A stretch of 30,952 bases of DNA from an uncultured Olsenella sp. (GCA_959598545.1 CAUGFC010000006.1:1-30952); one strand, 5' to 3'. Shown: positions 1 to 7,238, counted from the stretch's first letter. Program-made: numbers and translations. The notes: a model not told the origin generated them from the sequence alone.

Positions 1-1
1 A

Positions 2-70
2 AAGTCGGGGCGGCCTGCTGCTGACGCGTTATTTGCGCAGCACAAGCGCCGCCTGAGGAGCTGGACGTGA
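2..70 (+). CDS. possible 3' end of an upstream gene (partial)
   Basis: Two frames are open from the left edge. One ends in TGA at 68-70 and overlaps the GTG start of the next gene in a GTGA arrangement typical of translational coupling. The other ends in TGA at 54-56. Neither tail (22 or 17 residues) resembles a family I recognise. I prefer the overlapping frame because of the coupling geometry, but an untranslated leader is also possible. Confidence 0.22.
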   Translation, partial: KSGRPAADALFAQHKRRLRSWT

Positions 71-1038
71 TTGCTAAAAAGGAGAACAAGCCATTCATCG
101 CCACGACGCCGGGGGTGGTGCTGGCGTGTCTGGCGTCATGCTTTCTGTGGGGGTCGGCGTTCCCGTGCGTGAAGATCGGCTACGAGCTGTTCGCGATCGA
201 CGCCGCGGACGTGCCGTCAATCCTCGTGTTCGCGGGCACGCGTTTCGTAATCGCGGGTCTCATGGTGGCCGCGGGCATGAGCGTGGCGCAGCGACGGGCG
301 TTTGTGCCGGCATGGCGTGACCTGCCGTACGTGGGCGCGCTCGCAACCTTCCAGACGATCCTGCAGTACATCCTCTTCTACGTGGGGCTTGCCAACTGCG
401 CGGGCGTGACGAGCTCGATCCTGGAGGCGAGCAACTCGTTTCTCTGCGTCCTGCTGGCCGCGCTCGCGTTCCGCTTCGAGCGGCTCACGGAGCGCAAGGT
501 GCTGGGATGCGTCGTCGGCTTTGCCGGCGTGGTGCTGGTGAACGTCGCGGGCGAGGGCGGCGGGTTCAGCTTCACGCTCGCGGGCGAGGGCATGGTGCTC
601 GCCTCCACCGTCGCCGCCGCCATGTCGAGCAACCTCGCCAAGCTCTTCTCGCGCGACCACGATCCGGTGCTGCTCTCCGGCTGGCAGTTCGTCCTCGGCG
701 GCGCCGTACTGCTCGCCGTGGGGCTCGCCCTCGGCGGGCACGTCGCCCCCGCCGACGCCGCGAACCCGCTCCCCGCGCTCGCGCTTCTCGCCTATCTGGG
801 CTTCATTTCCGCGGGCGCCTACTCGCTGTGGTCGGTCGCGCTGGCCGCGAACCCCGTCTCGCGCGTCGCGGTCTTCGGCTTCATGAACCCGGTCTTTGGC
901 GTGCTGCTCTCCGCCGTCCTTCTCGGCGAGACCAACGTGGTAAGCCCCACGGTCGCCGTGGCCGCACTCACGCTGGTGAGCGTGGGCATCGTGATCGTTA
1001 ACCGACGCGAGGTCCCGGAAGGCGGGTCGGAAAGATAG
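67..1038 (+). CDS. EamA/DMT-family transporter
   Basis: A 323-residue inner-membrane protein with about ten hydrophobic segments arranged as two EamA half-repeats, the usual fold and length of the drug/metabolite transporter superfamily. The first segment (roughly residues 16-33) contains the family-typical LWGSAFPCVKIG. The second repeat begins near residue 170 and ends in a Val/Ile-rich helix before a short basic tail. The GTG start at 67 is supported by GAGGAG at 56-61. Members move small metabolites or amino acids, often outward; the substrate cannot be read from sequence. The serpin gene follows within 35 bp, so the two may share a transcript. Confidence 0.85.
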   Translation: MIAKKENKPFIATTPGVVLACLASCFLWGSAFPCVKIGYELFAIDAADVPSILVFAGTRFVIAGLMVAAGMSVAQRRAFVPAWRDLPYVGALATFQTILQYILFYVGLANCAGVTSSILEASNSFLCVLLAALAFRFERLTERKVLGCVVGFAGVVLVNVAGEGGGFSFTLAGEGMVLASTVAAAMSSNLAKLFSRDHDPVLLSGWQFVLGGAVLLAVGLALGGHVAPADAANPLPALALLAYLGFISAGAYSLWSVALAANPVSRVAVFGFMNPVFGVLLSAVLLGETNVVSPTVAVAALTLVSVGIVIVNRREVPEGGSER

Positions 1039-1072
1039 GATGGGGACAGGCTTCCCGACGAAGGGAGACGTC

Positions 1073-2299
1073 ATGACCCGCCGCATCCTCGGAATCGCCG
1101 CCTCAGCCCTCACTGCCGCCTCGCTGCTCGTCGGATGCGGCGGCAGCAACCTCACGGCAACGGAGCTCACCGCCGGCATCGAACCCGCAGGCGCCGCCTC
1201 GCTCGAGGTCGGCGAGGGGGCGGACACCTATGACTTCGCCCTCGGCCTGCTGCGCGAGAGCGCCGGAGAGGAGAGCACGCTCGTCTCCCCGCTCTCGGTC
1301 CTGTCCGCGCTCGCCCTGGCCGAGAACGGCGCCGACGGAGCGACCCTGGCCCAGATGGAGCAGGTCACAGGCATGAGCGTGGACGCGCTCACCGACACGC
1401 TCCAGGCCTACGGGGCCCTGGCCGACGACGGGCCGCTCTCCGTCGCCAACTCCGTCTGGATGCGCGACTCCGACGGCCTTGCCGTGGAGGACGACTTCCT
1501 CGCGACGTGCGGCGAGCGCCTCGGCGCACAGGTCTTCTCGGCACCCTTCGACGACTCCACCGTGGATGACGTCAACGCGTGGATCAACGAGAAGACCCAC
1601 GAGATGATTCCGCAGATGCTGAACAGGATCTCTGGTGATGCGCAGGTCCTGCTCGTGAACGCGCTCGCCTTCGAGGGCGGCTGGGAGGACCCCTTCGACT
1701 CCGCGCTGACCTCGCCCGACACGTTCACCTGCGAGGACGGCACCGAGCAAGACGTCACGATGATGCATGCCACTGAGAACGACTACCTGGAGAACGAGCT
1801 GGCAACCGGCTTCGTCAAGCCGTACGAGGGCTACGACTACGCCTTCGTGGGGCTGCTGCCCACCGAAGGCGTGACCGTGGACGAGCTGCTGGCGAGCCTC
1901 GACGGGAGTGCGCTGGAGGAGCTGCTCACGCCCGTGGCCGGCGCCGGGGCGGAGATCGGGCTCCCCAAGTTCACGACCACCTACGAGACGGAGCTCACGG
2001 ACGCGCTGCGGGCGCTTGGGATGACGGACGCGTTCGATCCCAATCTCGCGGACTTCTCGCGCATGGGCACCTCCGACCAGGGTCCGCTCGCCGTGGGAGG
2101 CGTGCTGCACAAGACGTTCATCGACGTCAACGAGGAGGGCACGCGCGCCGCGGCGGCTACGGTCATCGGCATGGACAGCGCTGCCGGCCCCGGAGACCCG
2201 ATCGAGTACCACGAGGTCATCCTCGACCGGCCCTTTGTCTACCTCATCATGGACCTACGCACCGGCCTTCCGGTCTTTGCCGGCACCTACATGGGATGA
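1073..2299 (+). CDS. serpin-family protease inhibitor, predicted lipoprotein
   Basis: A 408-residue serpin. The start is placed at ATG 1073, not at the in-frame ATG 1040, because GGGAG sits just upstream and because the protein then begins with a lipoprotein signal peptide ending in LVGC (Cys22). Family signatures are NALAFEGGWEDPF in the centre, the reactive-centre hinge EEGTRAAAAT at about 354-363, and a C-terminal RPFVYLIMD strand. Counting from the hinge as in alpha-1-antitrypsin puts P1-P1' at Ala370-Ala371, which suggests inhibition of elastase- or subtilisin-like enzymes. The small-residue hinge is intact, so it should be inhibitory. It probably acts on the outer face of the membrane against host or competitor proteases. 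Its stop codon lies in the palindrome at 2297-2329. Confidence 0.9.
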   Translation: MTRRILGIAASALTAASLLVGCGGSNLTATELTAGIEPAGAASLEVGEGADTYDFALGLLRESAGEESTLVSPLSVLSALALAENGADGATLAQMEQVTGMSVDALTDTLQAYGALADDGPLSVANSVWMRDSDGLAVEDDFLATCGERLGAQVFSAPFDDSTVDDVNAWINEKTHEMIPQMLNRISGDAQVLLVNALAFEGGWEDPFDSALTSPDTFTCEDGTEQDVTMMHATENDYLENELATGFVKPYEGYDYAFVGLLPTEGVTVDELLASLDGSALEELLTPVAGAGAEIGLPKFTTTYETELTDALRALGMTDAFDPNLADFSRMGTSDQGPLAVGGVLHKTFIDVNEEGTRAAAATVIGMDSAAGPGDPIEYHEVILDRPFVYLIMDLRTGLPVFAGTYMG

Positions 2300-2329
2300 T
2301 CCAAAAGGGGACAGTCCCCTTTTGGATCA
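2297..2329. repeat. 33-nt perfect palindrome with GGGGA-CAG-TCCCC core; bidirectional terminator candidate
   Basis: Fifteen-bp perfect arms (2297-2311 and 2315-2329) enclose the loop CAG. The outermost triplets are TGA, the serpin stop, and TCA, the complement of the stop of the convergent small gene. The unit therefore ends both genes and can fold in either transcript. Related units lie at 14350-14382 and 21013-21046. Confidence 0.8.
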
Positions 2330-2497
2330 TTTTGGCCGGCGGTGCGTGAGATGCCAGCCGCCGCAGTACGGGCACTCGTAGACGAAGATCTTGGGCGCGT
2401 CCTTGCGGCGCGAGCTGTGCTCCGCCGCCTTCCTGGCGTCGACGCGCATCTCGTAGCGCTTCTTGCGCCCGCACACCCTGAACTCCCGCTCGTCCAT
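2327..2497 (-). CDS. small CxxC (zinc-ribbon-like) protein, 56 residues
   Basis: A short frame from ATG at 2497 to TGA at 2327, with GGGGAGGTG just upstream as a good ribosome-binding site. The protein is very basic in its first 35 residues and ends in YECPYCGGWHLTHRRPK. CPYC plus the following His residues could bind one zinc atom, and a lone Cys also lies near position 9 (RVCGRKKR). This C-terminal pattern is typical of short actinobacterial proteins of unknown role. It is divergent from the sigma-factor gene and convergent with the serpin. It is probably a cytoplasmic nucleic-acid or protein-binding factor, but that is only inference. Confidence 0.75.
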   Translation of the reverse strand: MDEREFRVCGRKKRYEMRVDARKAAEHSSRRKDAPKIFVYECPYCGGWHLTHRRPK

Positions 2498-2568
2498 CGC
2501 ACCTCCCCGTCTCCCCTGGGGAACATTATGCGACGCTGGCGCATGTAAGGGGCAAGGAGGTGAGGGGC

Positions 2569-3129
2569 ATGACCGACAAGAGCATCAAGCGCACCGAGAA
2601 GTTCATGCGACACGCGATGGCCGCGCACGGCGGCTCGGTCTACCTCGTAGCCCTCGCGCAGACGCGCTCGGAGGCCGATGCCCAGGACGTCGCACAGGAC
2701 GTCTTCTGCCGCTTGCTCACGGACGGCACCGCGTTCACGAGCGACGATCACCTGCGCGCCTGGCTTCTGCGCGTGACCGTCAACCGCTGCCGCGAGCTCT
2801 GGCGCACGCCGTGGCGGCGCCGCGTGGAGAGCGCGGACGAGCTCGCCCAGCTGCCGGCATCGGACGCACCCGTGGAGGACGCGGCCATCGAGGAGCTGCG
2901 CGCTGACCCGGTCTGGCAGGCGCTCCAAGCCCTGCCCGAGAAGCTCCGCGTGGTGGCGCTGCTCCACTACGTGGAGGAATACACGACCGAGGAAATCGCC
3001 CGCATCGTGGGCAGCCCGCCGGCGACGGTGCGCACGCGCCTGCACCGGGCGCGCAAGCAGATGAGAGAGACGCTCGGGTCCCCCGCGAGCCCCGCAGAGG
3101 AGGGTCACTATGGACAGGCACACGCTTGA
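2569..3129 (+). CDS. ECF-type RNA polymerase sigma factor
   Basis: A 186-residue sigma-70 family protein of group IV size. Region 2 covers about residues 17-75, with DAQDVAQDVFCRLL as the core-binding helix and HLRAWLLRVTVNRCRELWR as the promoter-melting part. Region 4 covers about 115-168, with the helix-turn-helix TTEEIARIVGSPPATVRTRL. Region 3 is absent, as in ECF sigmas. ATG 2569 is chosen over GTG 2560 because AGGAGG at 2555-2560 is 8 nt before it. The last 20 bp overlap the next gene, which implies coupled translation with its probable regulator. Confidence 0.92.
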   Translation: MTDKSIKRTEKFMRHAMAAHGGSVYLVALAQTRSEADAQDVAQDVFCRLLTDGTAFTSDDHLRAWLLRVTVNRCRELWRTPWRRRVESADELAQLPASDAPVEDAAIEELRADPVWQALQALPEKLRVVALLHYVEEYTTEEIARIVGSPPATVRTRLHRARKQMRETLGSPASPAEEGHYGQAHA

Positions 3130-4144
3130 GCAGTTCCGCGCGCGGGCACGCAAGATCACGCTGCCCGAGGACGTGCGCGAGTCCGTCTTGGACGAGATCA
3201 GGGTCGAGAAGGGCGAGCGCGCCCGTGGCCCGCGCAGGCCTCGTCGCGAGCGGCGGGGCGTCACAAGGCGGACCTTCGTGCGCGTGGGAACCGTGGCGGC
3301 CGGCGGCGTCGTGGCGTTTCTCGGCATCAATGCCCTCATGAACCACACTGCCGGCAAGAGGGGCAACTGGTTCGCGCTCACCGCCTACGCCGAGGGCACC
3401 GAGGAGCCGGACGGCTCGCGCCTGGCACTCGGCGAGACATTTGGTGGGCACATCGGCTGGTCCGGCGGCGTGGACCCCGCAACGAACGGCAACGACCTGA
3501 TCATGGCGAGCACCGAGCTCAATCTCTCGTGCACGGGTGACAACGTGGGCACGCTCACGTACCGACTCGAGGGCGACAACGTCGGCACCGACGTGGACGT
3601 CTACTCCAAGCCCGGAATCTGGATCTTCCAGTCAGACTACGAGGGCAGCGGTCCCGTGGCAAGCTTCACCGTTGACTACGACAGCCAGGACACCCAGAGC
3701 CTCCAGGCCCTCCTCACCGGGCGGTTGGCCTACTACGCCGTCTACGCCAACATTCCCGTTCCGGACGACCTCGTGCCCGTCTTTCTGGAGCTGCAGGAGA
3801 TCGGCGAGGCTCAGATAGAGCGCTCGGAGGGCAGCGAGACCATCATCGAGACGGACGAGGAGCAACAGCGCGACGCGGAGCTGCGCAACCAGGCGAGCGT
3901 GCGCATCGCCGAGCTCTTTGCCGAGGAGCTCGCCAAGACCACGCTTGTGATGACTGCCGTGTTCAACGACGGCAGCGAGCAGACCAAGCGTTATTCGTTC
4001 TCCCCGCGCGAGGACTACACGCAGATCTATGCCGACTATCTGGAAGAGGACTGGGAGGCCTATCTCGCCGGCGACGACGCCCTCCGCTCCAAGCTCACGC
4101 AGAACCCGCCGAGCCTCTACCTGATCACGGAGACGGAAGGATAA
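3110..4144 (+). CDS. membrane-anchored ECF sigma partner, probable anti-sigma factor, with Tat-like anchor
   Basis: A 344-residue protein with a short cytoplasmic N-terminus (about 1-50, basic from residue 34), one hydrophobic segment at about 57-77, and a large acidic extracytoplasmic domain. The layout and the 20-bp overlap with the sigma gene are those of a sigma/anti-sigma pair. The N-terminal helix (EQFRARARKITLPEDVRESVLDEI) would be the sigma-binding part. TRRTFVR at 52-58 directly before the hydrophobic segment matches the twin-arginine consensus (S/T)RRxFLK, so the outer domain may be moved folded and left anchored. AYAEG at about 92-96 could be a signal-peptidase site. I do not recognise the outer domain. 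The start ATG 3110 follows GAGGAGG. Confidence 0.7.
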   Translation: MDRHTLEQFRARARKITLPEDVRESVLDEIRVEKGERARGPRRPRRERRGVTRRTFVRVGTVAAGGVVAFLGINALMNHTAGKRGNWFALTAYAEGTEEPDGSRLALGETFGGHIGWSGGVDPATNGNDLIMASTELNLSCTGDNVGTLTYRLEGDNVGTDVDVYSKPGIWIFQSDYEGSGPVASFTVDYDSQDTQSLQALLTGRLAYYAVYANIPVPDDLVPVFLELQEIGEAQIERSEGSETIIETDEEQQRDAELRNQASVRIAELFAEELAKTTLVMTAVFNDGSEQTKRYSFSPREDYTQIYADYLEEDWEAYLAGDDALRSKLTQNPPSLYLITETEG

Positions 4145-4150
4145 GCGCGG

Positions 4151-4188
4151 CCGCCCCGATGCCTCTCTCGTGAAGGATCCCGGGGCGG
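4151..4188 (+). terminator. hairpin after the anti-sigma gene; left copy of a 38-nt repeat
   Basis: CCGCCCCG pairs with CGGGGCGG around a loop containing CTCTCGTGAAGG. No T-run follows on the plus strand, so termination strength is uncertain. The 38 nt match 5205-5242 at 31 positions without gaps, so the next gene is flanked by two copies in direct orientation. Confidence 0.6.
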
Positions 4189-4258
4189 CATTAGAAAATA
4201 TTGTCCGGTCCATACCGTACATTTGTTCTACCGAAGAAACGGAAGAGCGGAGGTACAC

Positions 4259-5200
4259 ATGGGCACGGAGAAGAACGTCGTACTGTTTGAGTCTGCGGAC
4301 GGGAAAATCACGCTTGACGTCGGGTTTGACGGGAAGACCGTCTGGCTCTCGCAGGCGCAGATGGCTGAGCTGTTTGCTACGACAAAGCAGAACGTGAGCC
4401 TGCACGTCAACAACTGCTTCCGAGAGGGAGAACTCGAGCCCGAGGCAGTTGTCAAGGATTCCTTGACAACTGCGGCCGATGGCAAGCGCTACCGTGTCAG
4501 GGTGTACAACCTGGACGTCATCATCTCCGTCGGCTATCGCGTGAAGTCTTCGCGCGGCGTGGAGTTCCGCCGCTGGGCAACAGACGTGCTGCGTCGCTAC
4601 GTCGTGGCCGGTCACGCGGAGAACGAGCGGCGGCTCGAGCAGCTGGGCCAGGTCGCAAAGATCATGGCGCGCGTCCCCGAGAGCCTGGAGTCCCGCCAGA
4701 TCCTCGACATCGTCCAGAGCTACACCGGGGCGCTCGACCTTCTGGACGACTACGACCACCTCTGCGTGACGGCGCCCGCAGGCACGCCCTCCACGCGCGA
4801 GGTCACCTACGAGGAGTGCCGCGCGGTGATCGAGTCCCTGCGCTTTGGCCGGGAGAGCTCGCTCTTTGGCGTGGAGAAGGACGAGTCGTTCAGGGGTGCC
4901 ATCGGCAACGTCTTCCAGAGCTTCGACGGACGCGACCTCTACCCCACACTCGAGGAGAAGGCAGCCCGCCTGCTCTACTTCGTGGTGAAGGACCACAGCT
5001 TCCTCGACGGCAACAAGCGCATCGCCGCAGCGGTCTTCCTGTACTTCCTCGACCGCAACCGGGCGCTCTTCACGTCGGCGGGCGAGAAGATCATCGACGA
5101 CAGCGCGCTCGTGGCCATGACCATCCTCATCGCCGAGTCAAAGCCGGAGGAGAAGGACGTGATGGTGGCGCTCGTGATGCACTTTCTTAAGAGGGCGTAA
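4259..5200 (+). CDS. RhuM-like protein with C-terminal Fic/Doc domain
   Basis: A 313-residue protein. Residues 10-120 match the RhuM virulence-protein family: a helix-turn-helix-like stretch (VWLSQAQMAELFATTKQNVS) then YNLDVIISVGYRVKSSRGVEFRRW, which I give here in part as its most diagnostic segment. Residues 185-310 form a Fic/Doc domain with active-site HSFLDGNKR at 246-254. The K in place of the second G of HPFxDGNGR is the Doc-like form, known in phage P1 Doc to phosphorylate EF-Tu instead of AMPylating. No antitoxin gene is adjacent and I see no clear inhibitory (S/T)xxxE(G/N) helix. ATG 4259 follows GGAGG at 4249-4253. The first ~250 bp use more A/T-ending codons than neighbours, which suggests acquisition. 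Confidence 0.85.
   Translation: MGTEKNVVLFESADGKITLDVGFDGKTVWLSQAQMAELFATTKQNVSLHVNNCFREGELEPEAVVKDSLTTAADGKRYRVRVYNLDVIISVGYRVKSSRGVEFRRWATDVLRRYVVAGHAENERRLEQLGQVAKIMARVPESLESRQILDIVQSYTGALDLLDDYDHLCVTAPAGTPSTREVTYEECRAVIESLRFGRESSLFGVEKDESFRGAIGNVFQSFDGRDLYPTLEEKAARLLYFVVKDHSFLDGNKRIAAAVFLYFLDRNRALFTSAGEKIIDDSALVAMTILIAESKPEEKDVMVALVMHFLKRA
4445..4473. repeat. perfect 29-nt palindrome inside the RhuM-Fic coding sequence
   Basis: Fourteen-nt arms, GCAGTTGTCAAGGA and its exact complement, flank one T. The stretch encodes part of the RhuM domain and forces codons unusual here (GTT, TTG, ACA, ACT). It could be an operator for the protein's own helix-turn-helix, an mRNA hairpin, or a recombination site. 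Confidence 0.9.
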
Positions 5201-5204
5201 AAAA

Positions 5205-5242
5205 CCGCCCCGGCGCCCTTCTCGTGAAGGGTGCCGGGACGG
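5205..5242. terminator. strong hairpin between convergent genes; right copy of the 38-nt repeat
   Basis: A 16-bp stem (one mismatch, one G-T pair) closes on the loop CTCGTG. On the minus strand it is followed by six T (complement of A at 5199-5204), so it is a good intrinsic terminator for the malic enzyme transcript. On the plus strand it may also end the RhuM-Fic message. It resembles the hairpin at 4151-4188. Confidence 0.8.
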
Positions 5243-5270
5243 CCCTAGCTGCGAGCTGCTTTCTTCTCGC

Positions 5271-6449
5271 CTAGAGGCGGGCGACCCCGCTCTTGCGGGC
5301 GGCCTCGGCCACGGCGGCGGCGACGGCGGGAGCCACGCGCTCGTCGAAGGCGCCGGGGATGATGTAGTCGGCGGCGCGGTGCCCGTCGTCCACGAGACCG
5401 GCGATCGCGTAGGCGGCTGCCTCCATCATGTCGTCGTTGATGTCGGACGCGCGCACGTCGAGGGCGCCGCGGAAGATGCCCGGGAACGCGAGCACGTTGT
5501 TGATCTGGTTGGGGAAGTCCGAGCGGCCCGTCGCGGCCACGGCGGCGCCGGCGGCGAGCGCCTCGTCCGGCATGATCTCCGGCACGGGGTTAGCGCAGGC
5601 GAAGATGATCGGGTCGGCGGCCATCGTGCGCACCATGTCCTGCGTGAGCACGCCCGGGGCGGAGACACCCACGAAGACGTCGGCGCCGCGCACGGCATCG
5701 GCAAGGCTGCCCTTCACGCCCTCGCGGTTGGTCCACGTGGCGATCTCGGCCTTCTCGGGATTGAGGCCCTCGCGGCCCTCGTAGATGGCGCCGGTGCGGT
5801 CGCAGATGATGACGTCCTTCACGCCCATGCGCTGCATGAGCTTGGCGATGGAGATGCCCGCGGCGCCGGCGCCGGAGAAGACCACGCGCACGTCGGAGAG
5901 CTCGCGGCCGGTCAGGCGGCACGCGTTGATGAGCGCGGCGCAGGTCACGACGGCGGTACCGTGCTGGTCGTCGTGGAAGACGGGAATGTCGCAGACCTCC
6001 TTGAGGCGGCGCTCGATCTCGAAGCAGCGCGGCGCGGAGATATCCTCGAGGTTGATGCCGCCGAAGCTGCCGGCGACGAGCTCGACGGTGCGCACGATCT
6101 CGTCGACGTCCTTGGAGCGCACGCACAGCGGGAACGCGTCGACGTCGGCGAAGGTCTTGAACAGGGCGCACTTGCCCTCCATGACGGGCATGCCCGCCTC
6201 GGGGCCGATGTCGCCGAGGCCCAGCACCGCGGTGCCGTCCGTGACCACGGCCACCAGGTTGCCGCGGCGGGTGTAGGTGTAGGAGTCCTCCACGTTCTCG
6301 GAGATCTTGAGGCACGGCTCGGCGACGCCCGGCGTGTAGGCCACGGCCAGCTCCTCCGGCGTGGTGATCGGCGCACGGGTGATCACCTCGATCTTGCCCT
6401 GCCACTCCTTGTGCTTGTCCAGCGCGTACTGCTTGGCGTCCTCGGCCAT
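5271..6449 (-). CDS. NAD(P)-dependent malic enzyme, short form
   Basis: A 392-residue oxaloacetate-decarboxylating malate dehydrogenase, converting malate to pyruvate and CO2 with reduction of NAD(P). The expected catalytic pair is Tyr38 (AYTPGV) and Lys93 (MEGK). Metal ligands are expected in CFEIERRL (about 142-149) and in HDDQHGT (about 159-165). The dinucleotide fold is marked by GAGAAG at 193-198. The length is that of the compact bacterial form without a phosphotransacetylase domain. The start is ATG at 6449, preceded by ATAGGAGC; the frame is open further upstream but that translation looks non-coding. In an anaerobe the enzyme would supply pyruvate and reduced cofactor. Confidence 0.93.
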   Translation of the reverse strand: MAEDAKQYALDKHKEWQGKIEVITRAPITTPEELAVAYTPGVAEPCLKISENVEDSYTYTRRGNLVAVVTDGTAVLGLGDIGPEAGMPVMEGKCALFKTFADVDAFPLCVRSKDVDEIVRTVELVAGSFGGINLEDISAPRCFEIERRLKEVCDIPVFHDDQHGTAVVTCAALINACRLTGRELSDVRVVFSGAGAAGISIAKLMQRMGVKDVIICDRTGAIYEGREGLNPEKAEIATWTNREGVKGSLADAVRGADVFVGVSAPGVLTQDMVRTMAADPIIFACANPVPEIMPDEALAAGAAVAATGRSDFPNQINNVLAFPGIFRGALDVRASDINDDMMEAAAYAIAGLVDDGHRAADYIIPGAFDERVAPAVAAAVAEAARKSGVARL

Positions 6450-6613
6450 GGATGCTCCTATCTCACGGGCCGGACCCCGCCGGCCGCCTTTCACACCACG
6501 CACAAGTTTAGTCTCGCGCCGGCGGAAGCGGAACGCATTTCTCGACTTTTGACACTGGACGGGGCACGCCGGCACGACGAAGGGGCTGCCGCAATCGCTC
6601 GGCATATGGCTCA

Positions 6614-6672
6614 AGTGGAGCAACCGGACGATTTTGGCTTGATCGGGCGAGCAAAACGTCCGTTTCCTCCAC
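6614..6672. repeat. long imperfect inverted repeat in an otherwise empty 258-bp gap
   Basis: Arms AGTGGAG/CTCCACT, then CGGACG/CGTCCG, then TTTTGGCT/AGCAAAA enclose TGATCGGGCG, giving a hairpin of about 59 nt. It lies between the NlpC-like gene and malic enzyme, both minus strand. It could end the NlpC transcript or be part of the malic enzyme leader. I saw no second copy here and no coding sequence in 6450-6707. Confidence 0.55.
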
Positions 6673-6707
6673 TCGTGCACAAGAAGTGCCCGGCGCAGAA
6701 TGGCCCG

Positions 6708-7238
6708 TCACCCCAGCGCGATGCCGCTCAGCCAGCCCCAGCGAGGCTCGCACGCCGCGCCGTACGCGGAGAGCCACGGCTCCAGCGGCGTCGTGCGGAC
6801 ACGACCGCCCGCGCAGTCCATCACGCGCCCGTCGCCCACGTAGAGCCCCACGTGCCCGTGATCCCAGCCACCGGCTCCGTACGGGCACCGTCCCACGGCC
6901 ACGACCATGCCCACCAGCAGCTCGCCGACGTCCGTCCGCGAGCAGAACCCCTCGTACAGCTCGCGCGCGTCCGCGTTCACGTAGCCCATGCCCAGCCGCG
7001 CGAACGCGCGCTCGACCCACGCCGCGCAGAGGTCCTCCCCCGTGGCCGGCGTGGCCAGCGCGCACTCCACCAGCCGTCGCTGCAGCGTCCCGGCGTCGAG
7101 AAGCGTCTGCGGCTCGCGTCCTGCCGGAACCGGGCGCCAGGCCGGCTGCCCGAAGGTCGTGGTCGCGCCGTCGGCGGCGAGAAGACCGCGCGCCCGCAGC
7201 GCCGACAGCACCCGTGACCGCATGTCCCTCTCGCCCAT
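6708..7238 (-). CDS. NlpC/P60-like cysteine hydrolase without signal peptide
   Basis: A 176-residue protein with a papain-like NlpC/P60 pattern: candidate nucleophile Cys71 in EDLCAAWVERAFARLG, and His129 in the strand motif GHVGLYVGDGRVMDCAG. Family members cleave peptide bonds in peptidoglycan stems. Unlike secreted members this one has no signal peptide or wall-binding domain, so it may be cytoplasmic, phage-derived (endolysin-like), or exported another way. The start ATG 7238 is preceded by GGAGGGAG. The family assignment rests on the spacing and surroundings of Cys and His and is fairly but not fully certain. Confidence 0.65.
   Translation of the reverse strand: MGERDMRSRVLSALRARGLLAADGATTTFGQPAWRPVPAGREPQTLLDAGTLQRRLVECALATPATGEDLCAAWVERAFARLGMGYVNADARELYEGFCSRTDVGELLVGMVVAVGRCPYGAGGWDHGHVGLYVGDGRVMDCAGGRVRTTPLEPWLSAYGAACEPRWGWLSGIALG

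Noticed and set aside
1040..1072. Upstream ATG for the serpin and a GGGGACAGG resemblance to the palindrome core
   Set aside because: The signal peptide and ribosome-binding site support ATG 1073, and the GGGGACAG match lacks a paired TCCCC arm.
2342..2548. 68-codon plus-strand frame between serpin and sigma factor
   Set aside because: The opposite strand has a better-supported gene with ribosome-binding site and CxxC motif.
6450..6680. N-terminal extension of malic enzyme
   Set aside because: The extra 77 codons lie upstream of a good ribosome-binding site, overlap an imperfect hairpin and have atypical composition.
5379..7217. 612-codon plus-strand frame opposite malic enzyme and the NlpC-like gene
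   Set aside because: It covers two opposite-strand genes and a non-coding gap without any recognisable domain.
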